NCBI GenBank assembly: GCA_033816765.1
Contig: CM066293.1
Span: 2,294,001-2,358,000 of the forward strand
Direction: 5' to 3'
Length of the DNA: 64,000 bases
Origin: Nothopassalora personata
Lineage: Eukaryota > Ascomycota > Dothideomycetes > Mycosphaerellales > Mycosphaerellaceae
Each line of letters begins with the position of its first letter. Position 1 is the first letter of the stretch. The notes under the pieces are model-generated. The model saw only the letters and a program-made list of their open reading frames with translations, was not told the origin of the DNA and made no database searches. Positions 31,088 through 42,540 of this stretch are shown here, one piece after another. Both the position numbers and the translations under genes were made by a program.

Positions 31088-31377
31088 GTTGTTCCGGAGC
31101 GATTGTCAAGAGATCGTCGTGGATGGTGAAGTGAGGTAGGTCTGCAGTGGAATGTTGTACGCGCGACCGTTGTAACGACAGCGCATTCACATGCTCGCCG
31201 CGCTAATGCGGGACAAACGCCCCGGGTTTCACTTGTCCTCTCGGGTTATCTGAACTTCCCCAGTCTCAAACCACCAATGTGTCGCCACCGGAGGAACATC
31301 TGTCTCGACGCCACTCCAAGCAGCCTGACAACATACAACATCTATTGGCAGCCGGTCTCTGACTGCTAGACGACGAT

Positions 31378-32086
31378 TTGCAAGTCACAACACACGCGCC
31401 GTGCGAGCCAGCACCGGCTCAATATCTCCAGACTCATGGATTACGGTACAAGAATTGCCGCGATGACGATGTCTGCGCAAACAACAGCAACAGTCTAGAA
31501 ATCTTAGTGGCCACCAGAACCCGGGTTCGATCGAGAATACGGGCGGGGCACTCACCATTACTTGAGCTACCCGCAGAGCTCCGTAACCATATCTACGAGT
31601 ATACACTGCAAACCGACGACCAGATTCACATCGACAAAGACTGGAAACTGCCAGCACTTTGTGCAACCAACAAGCAGATTCGGCACAAAGCTTCGACCAT
31701 CTACTTTCTCGGCAACCATTTTCGAGTTCTCTGCCCGGAATCTGAGTCATCAGTGTTGCTGCAGTTCGAGTCTTGTTCCAGAAACATGCCAGCCAGTACG
31801 AGCAGGCGCAGAGCCTGGATCTTGAATGAGCTGCGCCTGCTGGAGATCTGGGCCAACGCCGTGGGTCAACGTACAGAAGTGGCTGCAGCATTATCACGCT
31901 CACGAATTGAATCGTCTTCGCATTTCTTCCGACCGAAGGCCAGTATGTTAGAAAGCAGTATGCAGGGCGTTCGGTATTGCGGGAAAGATGCGCGACAAGT
32001 CAACTTGGTAGGAGGTGCTGCAGGTCCTGGAGATCTACAAGGCAGCGGTTGAGGAGCAAGCAGACGATGCATGGACCTGGAGCTGA
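31378..32086 (+). pseudogene. LPAELRN-family pseudogene, frameshift plus two TAG
   Basis: Frame 1 holds LLELPAELRNHIYEYTL, DDQIHIDKDWKLPALCATNK and KASTIYFLGNHFRVL. The downstream half is in the next frame: PWVNVQKWLQHYHAHELNRL, then TAG (31949-31951), GIAGKMRDKSTW, TAG (32009-32011) and VLEIYKAAVEEQADDAWTWS with TGA at 32084. The frame change lies between about 31780 and 31850, with no credible splice pair. Alignment of both halves with the family shows a once complete gene. Its start is uncertain; 31378 is not an ATG. Confidence 0.65.
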
Positions 32087-32287
32087 ATACGCGAGGAGTA
32101 CTTGATGTTGGGCCGTGACGTTTGGACGCTGCTTGGACATTCGGGACGCAGGTCGAAGTTGCTTTGCATACCAGACTGATCCTTGCAGGCCTATCGTGCC
32201 TTTGCCAACTCGTCCCAATCGTCTTCAACTTTCACTTCTTTGCGTGTCAGCTGTCTGTATCCACCGGATACACGTACTTCAAGAGAG

Positions 32288-32808
32288 CTACGTCCGGTGA
32301 AGCACGCCTCCAACGGCTCCTACACCCCTCTTCCGAGCCTTCAGGACCGGCAGTATGTCTACCCACTGCTCTTTCCGACTCGATCTGAGGTGGCGCACAA
32401 TATCGAAAGCACCAGCTGTGGCGATGGACGCCGGCTCACAGGACTCAGAAATACCATACATGTCGCTGGCACAGTAGTCCTTGGGCCATTGTTTCAAGTT
32501 TCGCTAATTGAATGTATAGGCTCCAGAACTCAGGCCAAGGGGCAAAATTGCGCTGCCGAGCTGTTCCCTGTGATGATATTCTGGCGGGTATGGTGCCTTC
32601 AGGTCGAAAACGAGGTAATGGTCGGTCATTTCACTCTGGAAAATGCTGAGGCCTCCTTGCGCAGTCGTCTACGAGTTCGTAACAGACCCGGTTGGGGTGA
32701 TGTCGGGTTTGCAGCGTCAATTGTGATTGGGTCAGAATCAACGATGGCGAGCCTGTACATCTTATTTGGAAGCTCTATCGGAAGCCCAGTGAGACTGGCC
32801 TGGGGCAT
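32288..32808 (-). pseudogene. LPAELRN-family pseudogene, frameshift plus TAG
   Basis: From 32808 the frame reads MPQASLTGLPIELPNKMYRL and GLLRTRRRLRKEASA, then is cut by a one-base loss near 32637. The next frame gives FQSEMTDHYLVFDLKAPYPP, then TAG (32504-32506), then RNLKQWPKDYC. Even the conserved residues have drifted: ELRN has become ELPN and TCRQ has become TRRR. It is convergent with the plus-strand relic at 31378-32086. Confidence 0.62.
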
Positions 32809-33457
32809 TCTGTCGTTGTCCAGCTACCATCTAATAATGTTCTTATGTGGTCGTTCCGGCCCTGGGAGCTTGCCGTACCTGCTCAGCCTGCTTCGGAAGT
32901 CGCTCGCCCTCCTCGCTGTTTGATGCGCTAGATATCGAGTCGACCTGTCTCTTTGACATGCTAGGTGTTTGCATATTTTCTACCAGACGGTGCTTGGTGG
33001 TTGATTTATGTAGATGAAGATCGCCTGAATGCCTGTGAGCTTGGTAAGTGCTCCTCGGTAAGTGCCGAATGGAGTAGCCCGTGCACTTCTTCACCTCCAT
33101 GAACCTCCTACTTTGGTGGGTGACATCGGCTCTGGCAATTAGATGGAATGCCTGGGCTGGGGAAAGAGGACAAGAGAGAACCAGCGGACACGGCATGCGG
33201 AGTATCCGTGCAGCGCATAAAGCAAAGTGTGCCCGGAGCCAAGGCCTGAGGATGCACAGCACTCTATACAATCTATCTGTAGTCTACGTTTATTCCTGCC
33301 CGCTCAAAGCTCGCGCTCACAGGCAGGTTCTAAAGCAAGAAGACATTTGCTCTCCCCATTCCGAGTGAGCCCAGTACACTCAAAGTACATGTGATTCGTG
33401 TTGGACGCAAAGAAGAAAGGGTGATAATTCATGTTTCCACCTCTTGATCCACCTCGC
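32809..33457. other. No gene seen
   Basis: Short frames on both strands without family motifs. It may include the eroded 5' end of the relic to its left and the 3' flank of the thioesterase gene. Confidence 0.4.
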
Positions 33458-33919
33458 TCAAGCCTTCTTCGGCTCTGAGCCCTTGACGAATTTGGTATGC
33501 GTACCTGTCGCGACGACCTTGCCTCTCTCGCCATCCTCGACCTTGAAGATGTTGATCCTCGTAAAGCCAAGCGAACCACCGACACGTTCGGCGATGCCCT
33601 CCATCTCAATCTCTTCGCCAGCCTTCGCGCCAGATTGATACGTCACGTGAATGTCTATGCTGACGCCACTGCCTGCGCGGAGGTCGTAGGATGAGATGGC
33701 CATGCCGCCCATCCAGTCTACTATGGTAGCGGTGACTGAGCCGTGCAGACTGTGTGCGCTGTTGAGATGGTCCTCGCTTAGCGGCAGGCGTGCTATCACA
33801 TGACCTTTCGTAGCGCTGACGATCTTGACAGGCGTGAGGAGGAACTTGTAGATTGGGCTGAATGGCAGCTTTGTCTCTACGAGGTGCTCAATGTGCTGGT
33901 GTTCCTGTGTCTTGGCCAT
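33458..33919 (-). CDS. Hotdog-fold thioesterase (ACOT13/PaaI-like), 153 aa
   Basis: It probably hydrolyses acyl-CoA thioesters. The single exon starts MAKTQEHQHIEHLVETKLPF. The hotdog core is HLNSAHSLHGSVTATIVDWM, equivalent to the N..G..HGG..ATL.D signature of the 4HBT family; Asn53 and Asp67 are the likely active-site and dimer-contact residues. The beta strands continue through SIDIHVTYQSGAKAGEEIEM and GFTRINIFKVEDGERGKVVA. The length fits ACOT13. No mitochondrial or peroxisomal signal is obvious; the C-terminus is GSEPKKA, not a PTS1. The substrate is not known. Confidence 0.85.
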   Translation of the reverse strand: MAKTQEHQHIEHLVETKLPFSPIYKFLLTPVKIVSATKGHVIARLPLSEDHLNSAHSLHGSVTATIVDWMGGMAISSYDLRAGSGVSIDIHVTYQSGAKAGEEIEMEGIAERVGGSLGFTRINIFKVEDGERGKVVATGTHTKFVKGSEPKKA

Positions 33920-34513
33920 GGTGACGTCTGCGGGGGCAGTCAGTATACGTGTCTTACCATGTCGATGCTCACCACCTCATGAACGCTTCGCGGCATCATG
34001 GGCCAGCTCGTGGATAACACATACCGTGTCAGGAGGAAAAGAGAACAGAAAGCAGGTGTCCGGTTGAAGTGGGAGAATTCTGAATGGCGCCAGGACAGGA
34101 ACCAAAAGCTTGAATCCCTGCGTGGATGACGTATGGAACACGAGCTCAAGACGCGTGATATCGATTCACGTGCTGCTTCTTTCACATGCTTGAGATAGTT
34201 TGTGCTACTTTCTCTTCTGTACAACACTTCTATTCAAGCTCTTACACTCTTCCTGAACATTCGAGCCATCGACCGGAAGCGAAACGAACCATTGCACGAA
34301 GCGACAACATTTCCTTGAAGCATTATCGACAAGAAGCAGGACTTCTTGTTGTTGAGAGCTGTCAAGTTGGCCCGACCTCCGCGCATCCCGTCGTGGACGC
34401 AGTACATTAAGAGGTCGCTACCCTGGTCGGTCGCAGAGTCAGATACTGCTGTCGCGAGACCAGTGGTCCGTCTAAGCAAGTACGAGTCGAGCAAATGGAC
34501 AGACAAGAGCACG
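33920..34513. other. Divergent intergenic region, thioesterase and DDHD gene
   Basis: The two start codons are 594 bp apart. A frame open from 34346 runs into the DDHD gene without an ATG and is probably its leader. No other element was identified. Confidence 0.4.
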
Positions 34514-37500
34514 ATGGCAGCCCAGGATGATCATCGATCCTATATGAGCAAGTTGAACCCATGGAGCAGGAGTCCCAGTATACCGCCTAGTCGAGGAAAG
34601 GAAGGAGAGCCTCCGGTAGCGCCGTTACAAGAGCAAAAGGGTGCAGATCATGCGATCAGTCATAGGCACAGGTTGAGTCTACGACAGTATCCGAAAGACT
34701 GCCCAAGGTTGCGTCCACAATGGTTTCACGCAGTCGATGTGCCAAAACGGAGACCGAACCCAGCAGGCGAAACGAAAGAGGAGAAGCCCGCTGGAGTACC
34801 AAAGAAGTAAGTGTTGAAGGTCGTCCGAGCTGCAGAGCGGTTGCGTGGTAGTACTCTCCCGCACGGTGCTATGCTTCGCGCCACGCGCTCTCGGCAAGTT
34901 GCTGTCAATGTCAAGAAGTCGGGGAATGCCAAGTTGCTGACTTCGTATGGAGATATGTAGCATTTTCTACCAGAGATTCGAAAGCCATCGAAGCTACATT
35001 TCAAAAGCTGCTGGAAGATGAAGATGCTCAAGAGACAGCCAGGCTCGAACAGCGACGTGAGCATGGCCAGCAGACACACCATGGAAGCAAGGGGAGCGAC
35101 AGGCGGCACAAACATGGGCATCCGAAAGTGCCCGTCAATGAGGACTACCTTTTCGATGTAGACGTAGAGGATCGTGAGCTTGCGCCGGCATATTGGCTCG
35201 GTAAGTGCGCCAAATTATGTTATTGCGCGTCGTGCTACAAATATCTCTGCGTTCTGGTAAGGTTTAAGCTGATCAGCTCGTGCTGCAGGGCCTGTCTACG
35301 ATGTCAGACGTGGTATATGGTTCTATCAAGATGGGAGCGTTCAGCGGCCTTGCGATGAGAGTCTTGCTGCACAGCTTGAAGAAGGCTATCTGAAGGTGAA
35401 AGCGTGGCGGCTGCCGACTACTCAAGCAGCACAAGACAAGGCTCGTTCTGCTTCGCAGCCACGCGCCCGACCAGCTTCCTGGGCATTAGGGCAGGATGAC
35501 AATCCGCCTGCGTCACAACCCGTCTCTGCCAAACAATCGAGTGCCGACCTACGGAAAGCTGCCGAGCGACATGCTCAACAGCAAGCGCCTCAAAGTGACA
35601 CCAGCTCACCAGATCAACCGCAGAATACCTACCGTTTGTTTGGTGCCCATATGAGCTCTGTGGTAACATACCAAGATGCAACAACGGCGTGGCTGATGAC
35701 CGATGACTTCTTATCACGATTAAGTGGTCCGTTATATTCCCGCTTTGCAGGAGGCGGTCATTTCGCAGGTATGCATATCATTACTCTCGCACTTCAAACC
35801 GTGGCGTAGACTTCACTTCGAAGATGAGAAATGCGATGGCTCCATAAGCATATTGCTCCGTTGGCTCCATTGATAGCTGATCACGATCGTAGGTACGAAA
35901 CTGACGCGAGGATTTGCGCTCCCTGCCAAAAAGACCGAGGATAAGGCAACCGATAACAAGTCTGCTGTTGAAAAGTCAATCGATCAACAGGGAGAAGATG
36001 TGGAAGAGACCGAAGCCGAGCGTCCTAGCCTGTCCGAGAGCAAGAGAGAAACGCTCAAACGTCAGATGTCTTCGCTTCTGGAGAGTGGCACACAAGGAGA
36101 CAAGGAAAAGCAAGACGAAGAAGTTCGCAAGCGTGACGAGCGGGAGATCGAGGTTAGTGTATCTCCACTGTCGGTTTACATCTCGAACTTGAATGCTGGG
36201 CTCCTCTTCAGCAGCACAACTGACCTACTCCTCTTGTAGGACGATTACCGCGACACAGAAGAAGACGACCAAGGACGTGACATCGAACATCTCATATTGG
36301 TCACGCACGGCATTGGTCAGCGCCTTGGACTGCGTCTAGAGAGCGTCAACTTCGTCCACGATGTTAACACGCTACGTAAGACACTCAAAGCGGTGTATGC
36401 CGACTCGCCCGATCTACGCGCACTCAACGCCGAGCTAGACGATTCAGGAGCCGTCAACAGCCGTGTACAAGTGCTACCGATCTGTTGGAGACATCTATTG
36501 GACTTCCCTAAGCAGAGCTTGCGTCACAATAGGAGAGAGCATGACCTGGGAGATACTGACGTTGACGACGAAGACTACCCAAGCCTTGAAGATATCACGG
36601 TCGAAGGCGTGCCTGCGGTCCGCAATCTCATCACCGACCTGGCGCTGGATATCCTACTCTACGACTCACCAGCATATAAGGATCACATTTCGGGAATTGT
36701 GCTGCGGGAGATCAACCGCATATACCACCTCTTCATGAACCGCAATCCGAACTTCAATGGCAAAATCAGCTTCATCGGTCACTCGCTGGGTTCCGCAATT
36801 ATGTTTGACATACTGTGTCGGCAAGACCAGCCAGCAAAGATCAGACGATCTGGCCAATCGATGAAGCTTGACTTCCCTGTCGAGGATTTCTACGCCCTCG
36901 GCTCGCCCATTGGACTTTTCCAGATGCTGGGGGGTCGAACTATTGCGGCACGGCCAACACCAGAAAGTCGTGCTCGTGCTGGAAGCTCCGTCGGCAGCAT
37001 GGACGATCCTATGCTGGGAAAGCCTGCCACGAAAAAGCACAAAGATCCGCACCCTGTCCACATACAAGGCGAGAATCCAGTTTCCCGACCGAAATGTGCT
37101 CAGATATTCAACATCTTTCACCCGACAGACCCGATTTCTTATCGAATTGAGCCCTTGATCTCACCATCGATGGCTACGCTCAAGCCGCAACCGCTTCCAT
37201 ACACCAAGCGTGGTATCTTCGGTGCCCCTGTCGGTCAGGGCTTTACAGGGATCGGAGCACGTGTGGGTCAGAGCGTGAGCAGTATGTGGTCAAGCGTGGC
37301 TTCCAGCCTACTCACCCGGGGTCTAGGTTATGCAAATGAGCCAGCAAAGCTCCAAGGGACTGGTGCTGCTAGCAGAAGCACAGCGCCTTTATCCTTAGGC
37401 GGGGCCTCTTCTGCGGCTGGCACCAATGTCGCAGCCGGAGTCGCCGGTCCAGTGGCACCGCTGCCAGCAGAAGGCACGGAGTCCGCCAGAGTTGGCGAAG

Positions 37501-37928
37501 AGAAGAGAACCACCGTGGCTGCAGACGCTCAAGTCGCAAGCGAGAAGAGATTACACCCCCCAACGCTTATCGATAACGAGATCGAGACTCTGTCTGGCGA
37601 CTTCGAGAAGAGACGTAAGTCTCTCCAAAGTGATGCCGAGACGCGTGACCTCGGTGGTGCTGTCAGGGGCACAGAAGACTGGGCTGAAGCTGAGAAGCGT
37701 GGAAAGATGCTACGAAAGGAAGAAGAGAAGGTGCGCAGTTTGAACAGCAACGGCCGCGTTGACTATGCCATCCAAGAGGGGGCCTTCGATATCAACCTCA
37801 TCGCCGCAATTGCGAGTCACCTTTCGTATTGGAGTGACGAGGACGTCAGCCACTTCATCATCTCGCAACTACTGAGCCGACACAGAATTGTCAGACCCAG
37901 CGCGGATTCTGGCGGAAAGACGAAATGA
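34514..37928 (+). CDS. DDHD-domain phospholipase (PA-PLA1/DDL1 family), 982 aa
   Basis: It is a likely intracellular phospholipase A1 acting on phosphatidic acid, cardiolipin or related lipids, as known for yeast DDL1 and human DDHD1/2. Exons are 34514-34806, 34974-35200, 35289-35768, 35893-36152 and 36240-37928; introns are 167, 88, 124 and 87 nt. The joins give YWLG-PVYDVRRGIWFYQDG and HFAG-TKLTRGFALPA in frame. The lipase motif GHSLGSA holds the nucleophile (FIGHSLGSAIMFDILC), preceded by LILVTHGIGQRLGLR. The DDHD domain spans VEDFYALGSPIGLFQMLGGR to the end and includes IFHPTDPISYRIEPL and VDYAIQEGAFDINLIAAIAS. A long Ser/Ala/Lys insert interrupts it, as in other fungi. The first splice junction is the least sure. 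Confidence 0.9.
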
Positions 37929-38474
37929 CCGCTGAGGAGAGGTAACAACATGCTTCTCCATTCTTTGAAAGAGGCTACCCCATGGACACCTTCCTTGCTG
38001 GGACCATGGGTCGCCGCACGAGTAATGGGCAACCAGAAAACAGATCGCTGGGTTTTGCGGTCATTGCCGGCTACATTTCGGTGTGCGCACCGCTGACTGG
38101 ACCAGGCTTGTTGCTGACTTGATCTTGAGGTCCTGCATAGAGACACCTTGGCCGAAACGTTCTGACTCGGCATTGGAGAAGATGGGCCAGACGTAGATAG
38201 CGATTAATCTTCATCGCATTGAGGCAGGCCCGAGTGCTACGGTCGGAGTGGTACTGTAGCACTGAGATCGCCTCGGATTGCTGCGGCTACGCGATTGCTG
38301 GATTCTGAGCAGGCCGGGCACAATCGCATAACTTTGCAAGCACATGTCAATGCAAGCACCTGTCAATGCAAGCTACACCTCGGCACAGGGCTGGATCTGC
38401 AACTCCACATCTACCGGCCCGCAACGCAAGCTGCTTGACGGGAAAGCTTATGGCACTGCCTCTTGCAGATCATT
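37929..38474. other. Intergenic with a small tandem repeat
   Basis: No gene is seen. A 16-bp unit (GCAAGCACATGTCAAT) is repeated about 2.4 times at 38336-38372 with one mismatch. Confidence 0.45.
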
Positions 38475-39278
38475 TCAGGGCATAGCAAGCCTCCCGTTTC
38501 CGATCCAGCCATTCCACACCACTCCAGCCTCTTGTGCGACATCCTCCGCAGTCCTACCTTTTCCGTCACGCAGGCTGCGAATGTCAACCTTGCCATCCTG
38601 TTCCTCACGCATGACACCCAACGAGGCTGCTTCCTGGAACACTAGAGCTGGAAACTCCTTCTCGGGATACTGGCTCGCCAACAGCAGTAAGAGCCAAGCA
38701 ACCTCCCGATGCCCATTAGCCGCTGCGGCATGGAGTCCAGAATGCATGTCACCTATGGAGTCCTGATAGCGGAGTACTTCGTCTGCTGGCTTGGATGGTT
38801 CATCCTCCTCATCCTCGGCGTCCTCTGAGCACGTCTTGAGCAATTTAGCGATTGCGCGGTGATCGCCTTCTCTGCAGAACTCCAGGAACGCGCGACATTT
38901 CTTCTCCTCGGGATAGGCGCGCAAGTAAGCTTCTTCTTGCAGTAGTGGAAAGATGTCGATCTGCTGTTGCAGGCCGCCTTCATTGTTCATGTCCACGAGG
39001 ATTCGAGGATTGGCAGCCGCCGCGGAAGATGATCCTGCGGCTGGGCTTGATGTGATGTCGCGTGCGCATGTCGGGCATCTGTCAAGCTCGTCTGCTTCCA
39101 GAAGGCATTCCCAGTGGAAGTGGTCGCCGCATGACAAGCGCACATCGTCTGGTACTGTTCGTGATGATGACCCACCACCCATCTGCACATCTTCGCCATT
39201 TTCTTGGTCGTAGTCCTCCTCTTCCAGATGAATTTCCACTTCGAGCGGCGTGGAGCACTTTGCGCAGGTTGATGGCAT
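38475..39278 (-). CDS. RING-type zinc finger protein with ankyrin-like repeats, 267 aa
   Basis: The N-terminal metal site is Cys5-X2-Cys8, then Cys50, His53, His55, Cys58, Cys68 and Cys71. That is eight ligands in a cross-brace order, as in a RING (SCGDHFHWECLLEADELDRC), suggesting E3 ubiquitin ligase activity. A 35-residue acidic insert lies between the first and second ligand pairs. The second half has FLEFCREGDHRAIAKLLK and GLHAAAANGHREVAWLLLLL, two ankyrin repeats; the end, KGRTAEDVAQEAGVVWNGWI, is a third partial repeat. Start ATG 39278 gives Cys5 directly. RING-ankyrin proteins of this size are known in ascomycetes, but I know of no characterised function. Confidence 0.82.
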   Translation of the reverse strand: MPSTCAKCSTPLEVEIHLEEEDYDQENGEDVQMGGGSSSRTVPDDVRLSCGDHFHWECLLEADELDRCPTCARDITSSPAAGSSSAAAANPRILVDMNNEGGLQQQIDIFPLLQEEAYLRAYPEEKKCRAFLEFCREGDHRAIAKLLKTCSEDAEDEEDEPSKPADEVLRYQDSIGDMHSGLHAAAANGHREVAWLLLLLASQYPEKEFPALVFQEAASLGVMREEQDGKVDIRSLRDGKGRTAEDVAQEAGVVWNGWIGNGRLAMP

Positions 39279-40168
39279 GGTTGCTGAGCTTAGAATCTAG
39301 AAAAGCAAAACCATCAAAGTGCAAAACTAGCTTTCTGTGATGCGGGTTGTCAGTCCAGATTGGCAGATCGGAGTGACGTTTGGCTAAAGAATTTCAGCCG
39401 AGCGGAACGAGCCTCATGCTGCAGAGTGTGTGACAAAAGATGCGGGACTGCATACTAATCTAATCAAGCATGCGAAACATATGGAACGGGAGCATGGCCA
39501 GTCTTCCAGCCTTGCGACAGATCAATTGCAAGCTGCTCATCGCCTTTCGTGCAGCGACTCGACTGTTTCTATAGCCCATCGAATCTGTCGAAAAAAGCTC
39601 TCGGCTATTGTCGCAGCTGCTGGTGCCAGCAGTTGGCAGTGTCGTGTGAACGCTCTCTCGAGGCAATCGACCTCGTGCGTGGCTTGTGTGACGCTCTATA
39701 CCATGACCATATTATATATTCACTCACATTCACACTCCCGTGCTTATGCCGTGGATCGCAGGAACGACAATGCTGGCGGTGCTTTCCCGCTAACCAGGTT
39801 CCCGCCTCGGCTTGCCCACGCGTCTGGGATCCGGCAGAGGATGGAGCCGTGAGGGCACAACTCTATAGTCTGTACATGAGCAGTGGTCTCGTGCATTTGT
39901 AACCAGATCCCTTCGGTCCGCCATGTGTGCACTTTCTGACGAGTCACCACTAGTCTTGATATCGACCAGGACTTGCACAGATCTCATAGATTACCTTAGC
40001 TAGCGTGATCGAGGTGTAGATGCTTGGCCGGTTGGCATATCCTACTTATCGACCTTTTTCCTCCCTTTCAAGACCATGGGCGTAACGAATTACCTTATTC
40101 GGATGACATTGTGGAATACCGAAGTCGTCTTCCTCCGTCGACCAGGGAGATCGTGATAGATTGCCATC
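39279..40168. other. No gene seen; upstream of the Zn2Cys6 factor
   Basis: A 140-codon plus frame at 39430-39852 has no family features and overlaps others; I do not call it. The right end must carry the promoter and leader of the Zn2Cys6 gene. Confidence 0.4.
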
Positions 40169-41587
40169 ATGCCGGAAAATCGAGAGAGGAAGTCACACAT
40201 CAAGAGCAGACTGGGCTGCTCTCAGTGCAAGGCGCGAAGAGTAAAGGTTGGCAGATGAATCGACGGACGAAGATGGCAGGACGCTGACGTTCAATGCAGT
40301 GTGATGAGCAGCGACCGCAGTGTGGGAACTGTAAGTAAATAAAGTCTCTTCGTACTTGCTCGTATATGTGCGGTACACTGACCCGATGCAGGCAAACGAC
40401 GACAGGAAGCATGCTCGTACAAGAACGCGAATCCCATCTCAACCTCGTCGCCGGACCCGAGTGGTTCAGAACAGACGAATGGGCTGGGGACCAATTCACA
40501 ACTCCACTCCAAGCAACTAATATTGATGCACCATTACGCAACCTCAACATACAAAACGATCGCTATGCGGACCCGCGACCCCTCTGTCTACCAGCTAGAA
40601 TTGCCACGACTCGCATGTCAGCATGATTATCTGCTCGATGCCATGTTCGCTTTGACATCATGTCATCTTGCCTACGAGAATCCTTCCGAAGCAGCGGACT
40701 ATGTTGCCGACGCCGTTCGCTATCAGGCCCGCGCGCTCGAGACGTATCGTCGCAAGCTGGAGACTCTATCTCCAGAAGACTGCCAGGGCGTGTTCCATGC
40801 ATCCGCGCTGTTCGGTGTGTTGGCAATGGCCTTCCGGAGCGTTGACCCGGAAAGCGCGACAGCTATTAAACCGACCGAGACCATGGCACAGTCGGCACAG
40901 CTATGGCGTGGGACAGCTTTGGTCTTGAGGGCGTCGCAGCAGATGCTGGAGCCCGAAACTTACAATACATCATTCCAGATGCCCATATGGGACATGCGGA
41001 GTGGTAGTAATGACACATCCTGTCAGGCACAGATCTACCTTGACGCGATTCGATCACGAGCGAAAGCCGGAGACCTAGTGAGGCCCAGCAGTCTGGGCGA
41101 AAATCCTAGCGATCCGATCAACCACTGTGAGGTCTATCTCGAGGCCATTGATATGCTGCAAGAGCTGTTCCAGGCCAACCGCCTAGAGCATTCTCGAATT
41201 GTCGCTTGGATCATCATGGTCCCGGCCCAGTTCATGGAATTACTGACACAAGAGCAGCCGCTTGCCCTCACCATTGCTTTGCTATACAGCGTCGTGATGG
41301 AGGATATGGAGGACTACTGGTGGGCGCGGCCATTTCGACATCAACTCGTCGACCAGCTGGTCCCAGCGGTAACGACCTGCGATCCCGAACTAGCACAGAT
41401 TGCCGACTGGGTAGCAGGGTGGACGAAGCGACTGAATGAGCTCGCGCCATCAGCACCGGACTCTGACGCCCGCGTGGACGATATTGCTGTTTGGTCGGAG
41501 AGACAGAAGTCGGGACAAGCAACATCTTTGGCAGGCAGTGAGATGGCAGGCCATTTCGACACAGCGTTGGACATGAGGGTTGACTAA
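40169..41587 (+). CDS. Zn2Cys6 transcription factor, UPC2-like architecture, 434 aa
   Basis: It is a nuclear DNA-binding regulator. Exons are 40169-40246, 40300-40330 and 40392-41587; the introns (53 and 61 nt; GTTGGC...TGCAG and GTAAGT...TGCAG) both cut the zinc cluster. Splicing recreates the full motif: Cys17-X2-Cys20-X6-Cys27-X6-Cys34-X2-Cys37-X6-Cys44, with KARRVKCDEQRPQC inside. The body starts QLILMHHYATSTYKTIAMR and LPRLACQHDYLLDAMFALTS, the pattern of the UPC2-type (sterol uptake control-like) group with a short mostly helical effector region. The target genes are unknown. The first long frame, 40523-41587, lacks the DNA-binding region; the two small exons are easily missed. Confidence 0.9.
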
Positions 41588-42540
41588 TTCATTGGGACAG
41601 TAGGAACATCCAGTGTGCTGACCGAGCACAATGCACAGTGCACAAGCAACGCAACCCTTGAGCGAGACTAGTTCACTCGTGGACGCGGCTCTCTCCTTGG
41701 CATGAAGAATGATACGCGTCGCCTATCAATTTGCAAGACGTACGGGAGGGAGCAAAGATCATCATTGGCTGAAAGGCAGTCCACTGTTGTATCATGCCAT
41801 GCATGTGCTCCGGCCCTAAGCTGCGACCCAGCCTAGTCCTCGCGTACTCTGCAAGTCGACTCAGTAATTGAGGGAACTGAATACCCGACCCCAACGAGTG
41901 GCTATGAGCGGGGAGGTCACATCAGTGTCCTGAAGACGTAGCTCAATGCACCACATGCGCGGTGAGCAATCGGACAGAAAGTTCTCTCCAGGCGGGCCGA
42001 CAGCAGGCGCACGACGATCTCCTTGAGCTGGCCTGATGAGAAGGCCTGCCAGAATGTGCAGATGAAGAACGTCTTGGAAGAGCCGCCAACGAGTGGTGAA
42101 TAGACTTGACTAGAGGAATGGCGTCAGACGCTGTTTACAAGGAAGATGAATGGCAAGAGGGAAGCATGCGTACGTACATGTCATGGTGAATGTACGCACA
42201 GTCGACAGAGCATTAGACCAGAGATAGAGCCAAGCTGTGGGAAACTGAGGCGATCAAGTGAAGACAGAAGTGAACAAGAAGGGAGCAAGAGCTATGGATC
42301 TCACAGCGATCACGGCACCCGGAAGTAGTTCTATATGACCTTGCGACAGCCGTGTTTACCCACGTCGTTAAACTTTCCTCGCATCTATCTAACAAACACC
42401 TGGTCTCTGCGCGCTGCAAAGACTTTCATCTTCATCTGTGCGCAACAACTCACCACCGTGTCCCTTTAGATACAGCATACAGGTCGTGCGACCCTTCGCA
42501 GTGCTCTCGGTACATCCTCAGAGCCCGTCTCAGTCGCAGC
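41588..42540. other. No gene seen; SRC1 upstream region
   Basis: Minus-strand frames (41673-41894, 42213-42419) lack motifs. From 42352 the SRC1 frame is open but has no family content until the ATG at 42541. Confidence 0.4.

Noticed and set aside
31503..31540. GGGTTCGATC word resembling a tRNA T-arm
   Set aside because: No matching acceptor, D or anticodon arms are present. No tRNA gene was found in the window.
34941..34960. Alternative acceptor at ATGTAG for DDHD exon 2
   Set aside because: With the GTAAGT donor it gives a frame that stops after about 20 codons; the CTACCAG acceptor at 34973 keeps the frame.
39430..39852. 140-codon plus-strand frame
   Set aside because: First codon is not ATG, there is no family pattern, and it is overlapped by other frames in an intergenic region.
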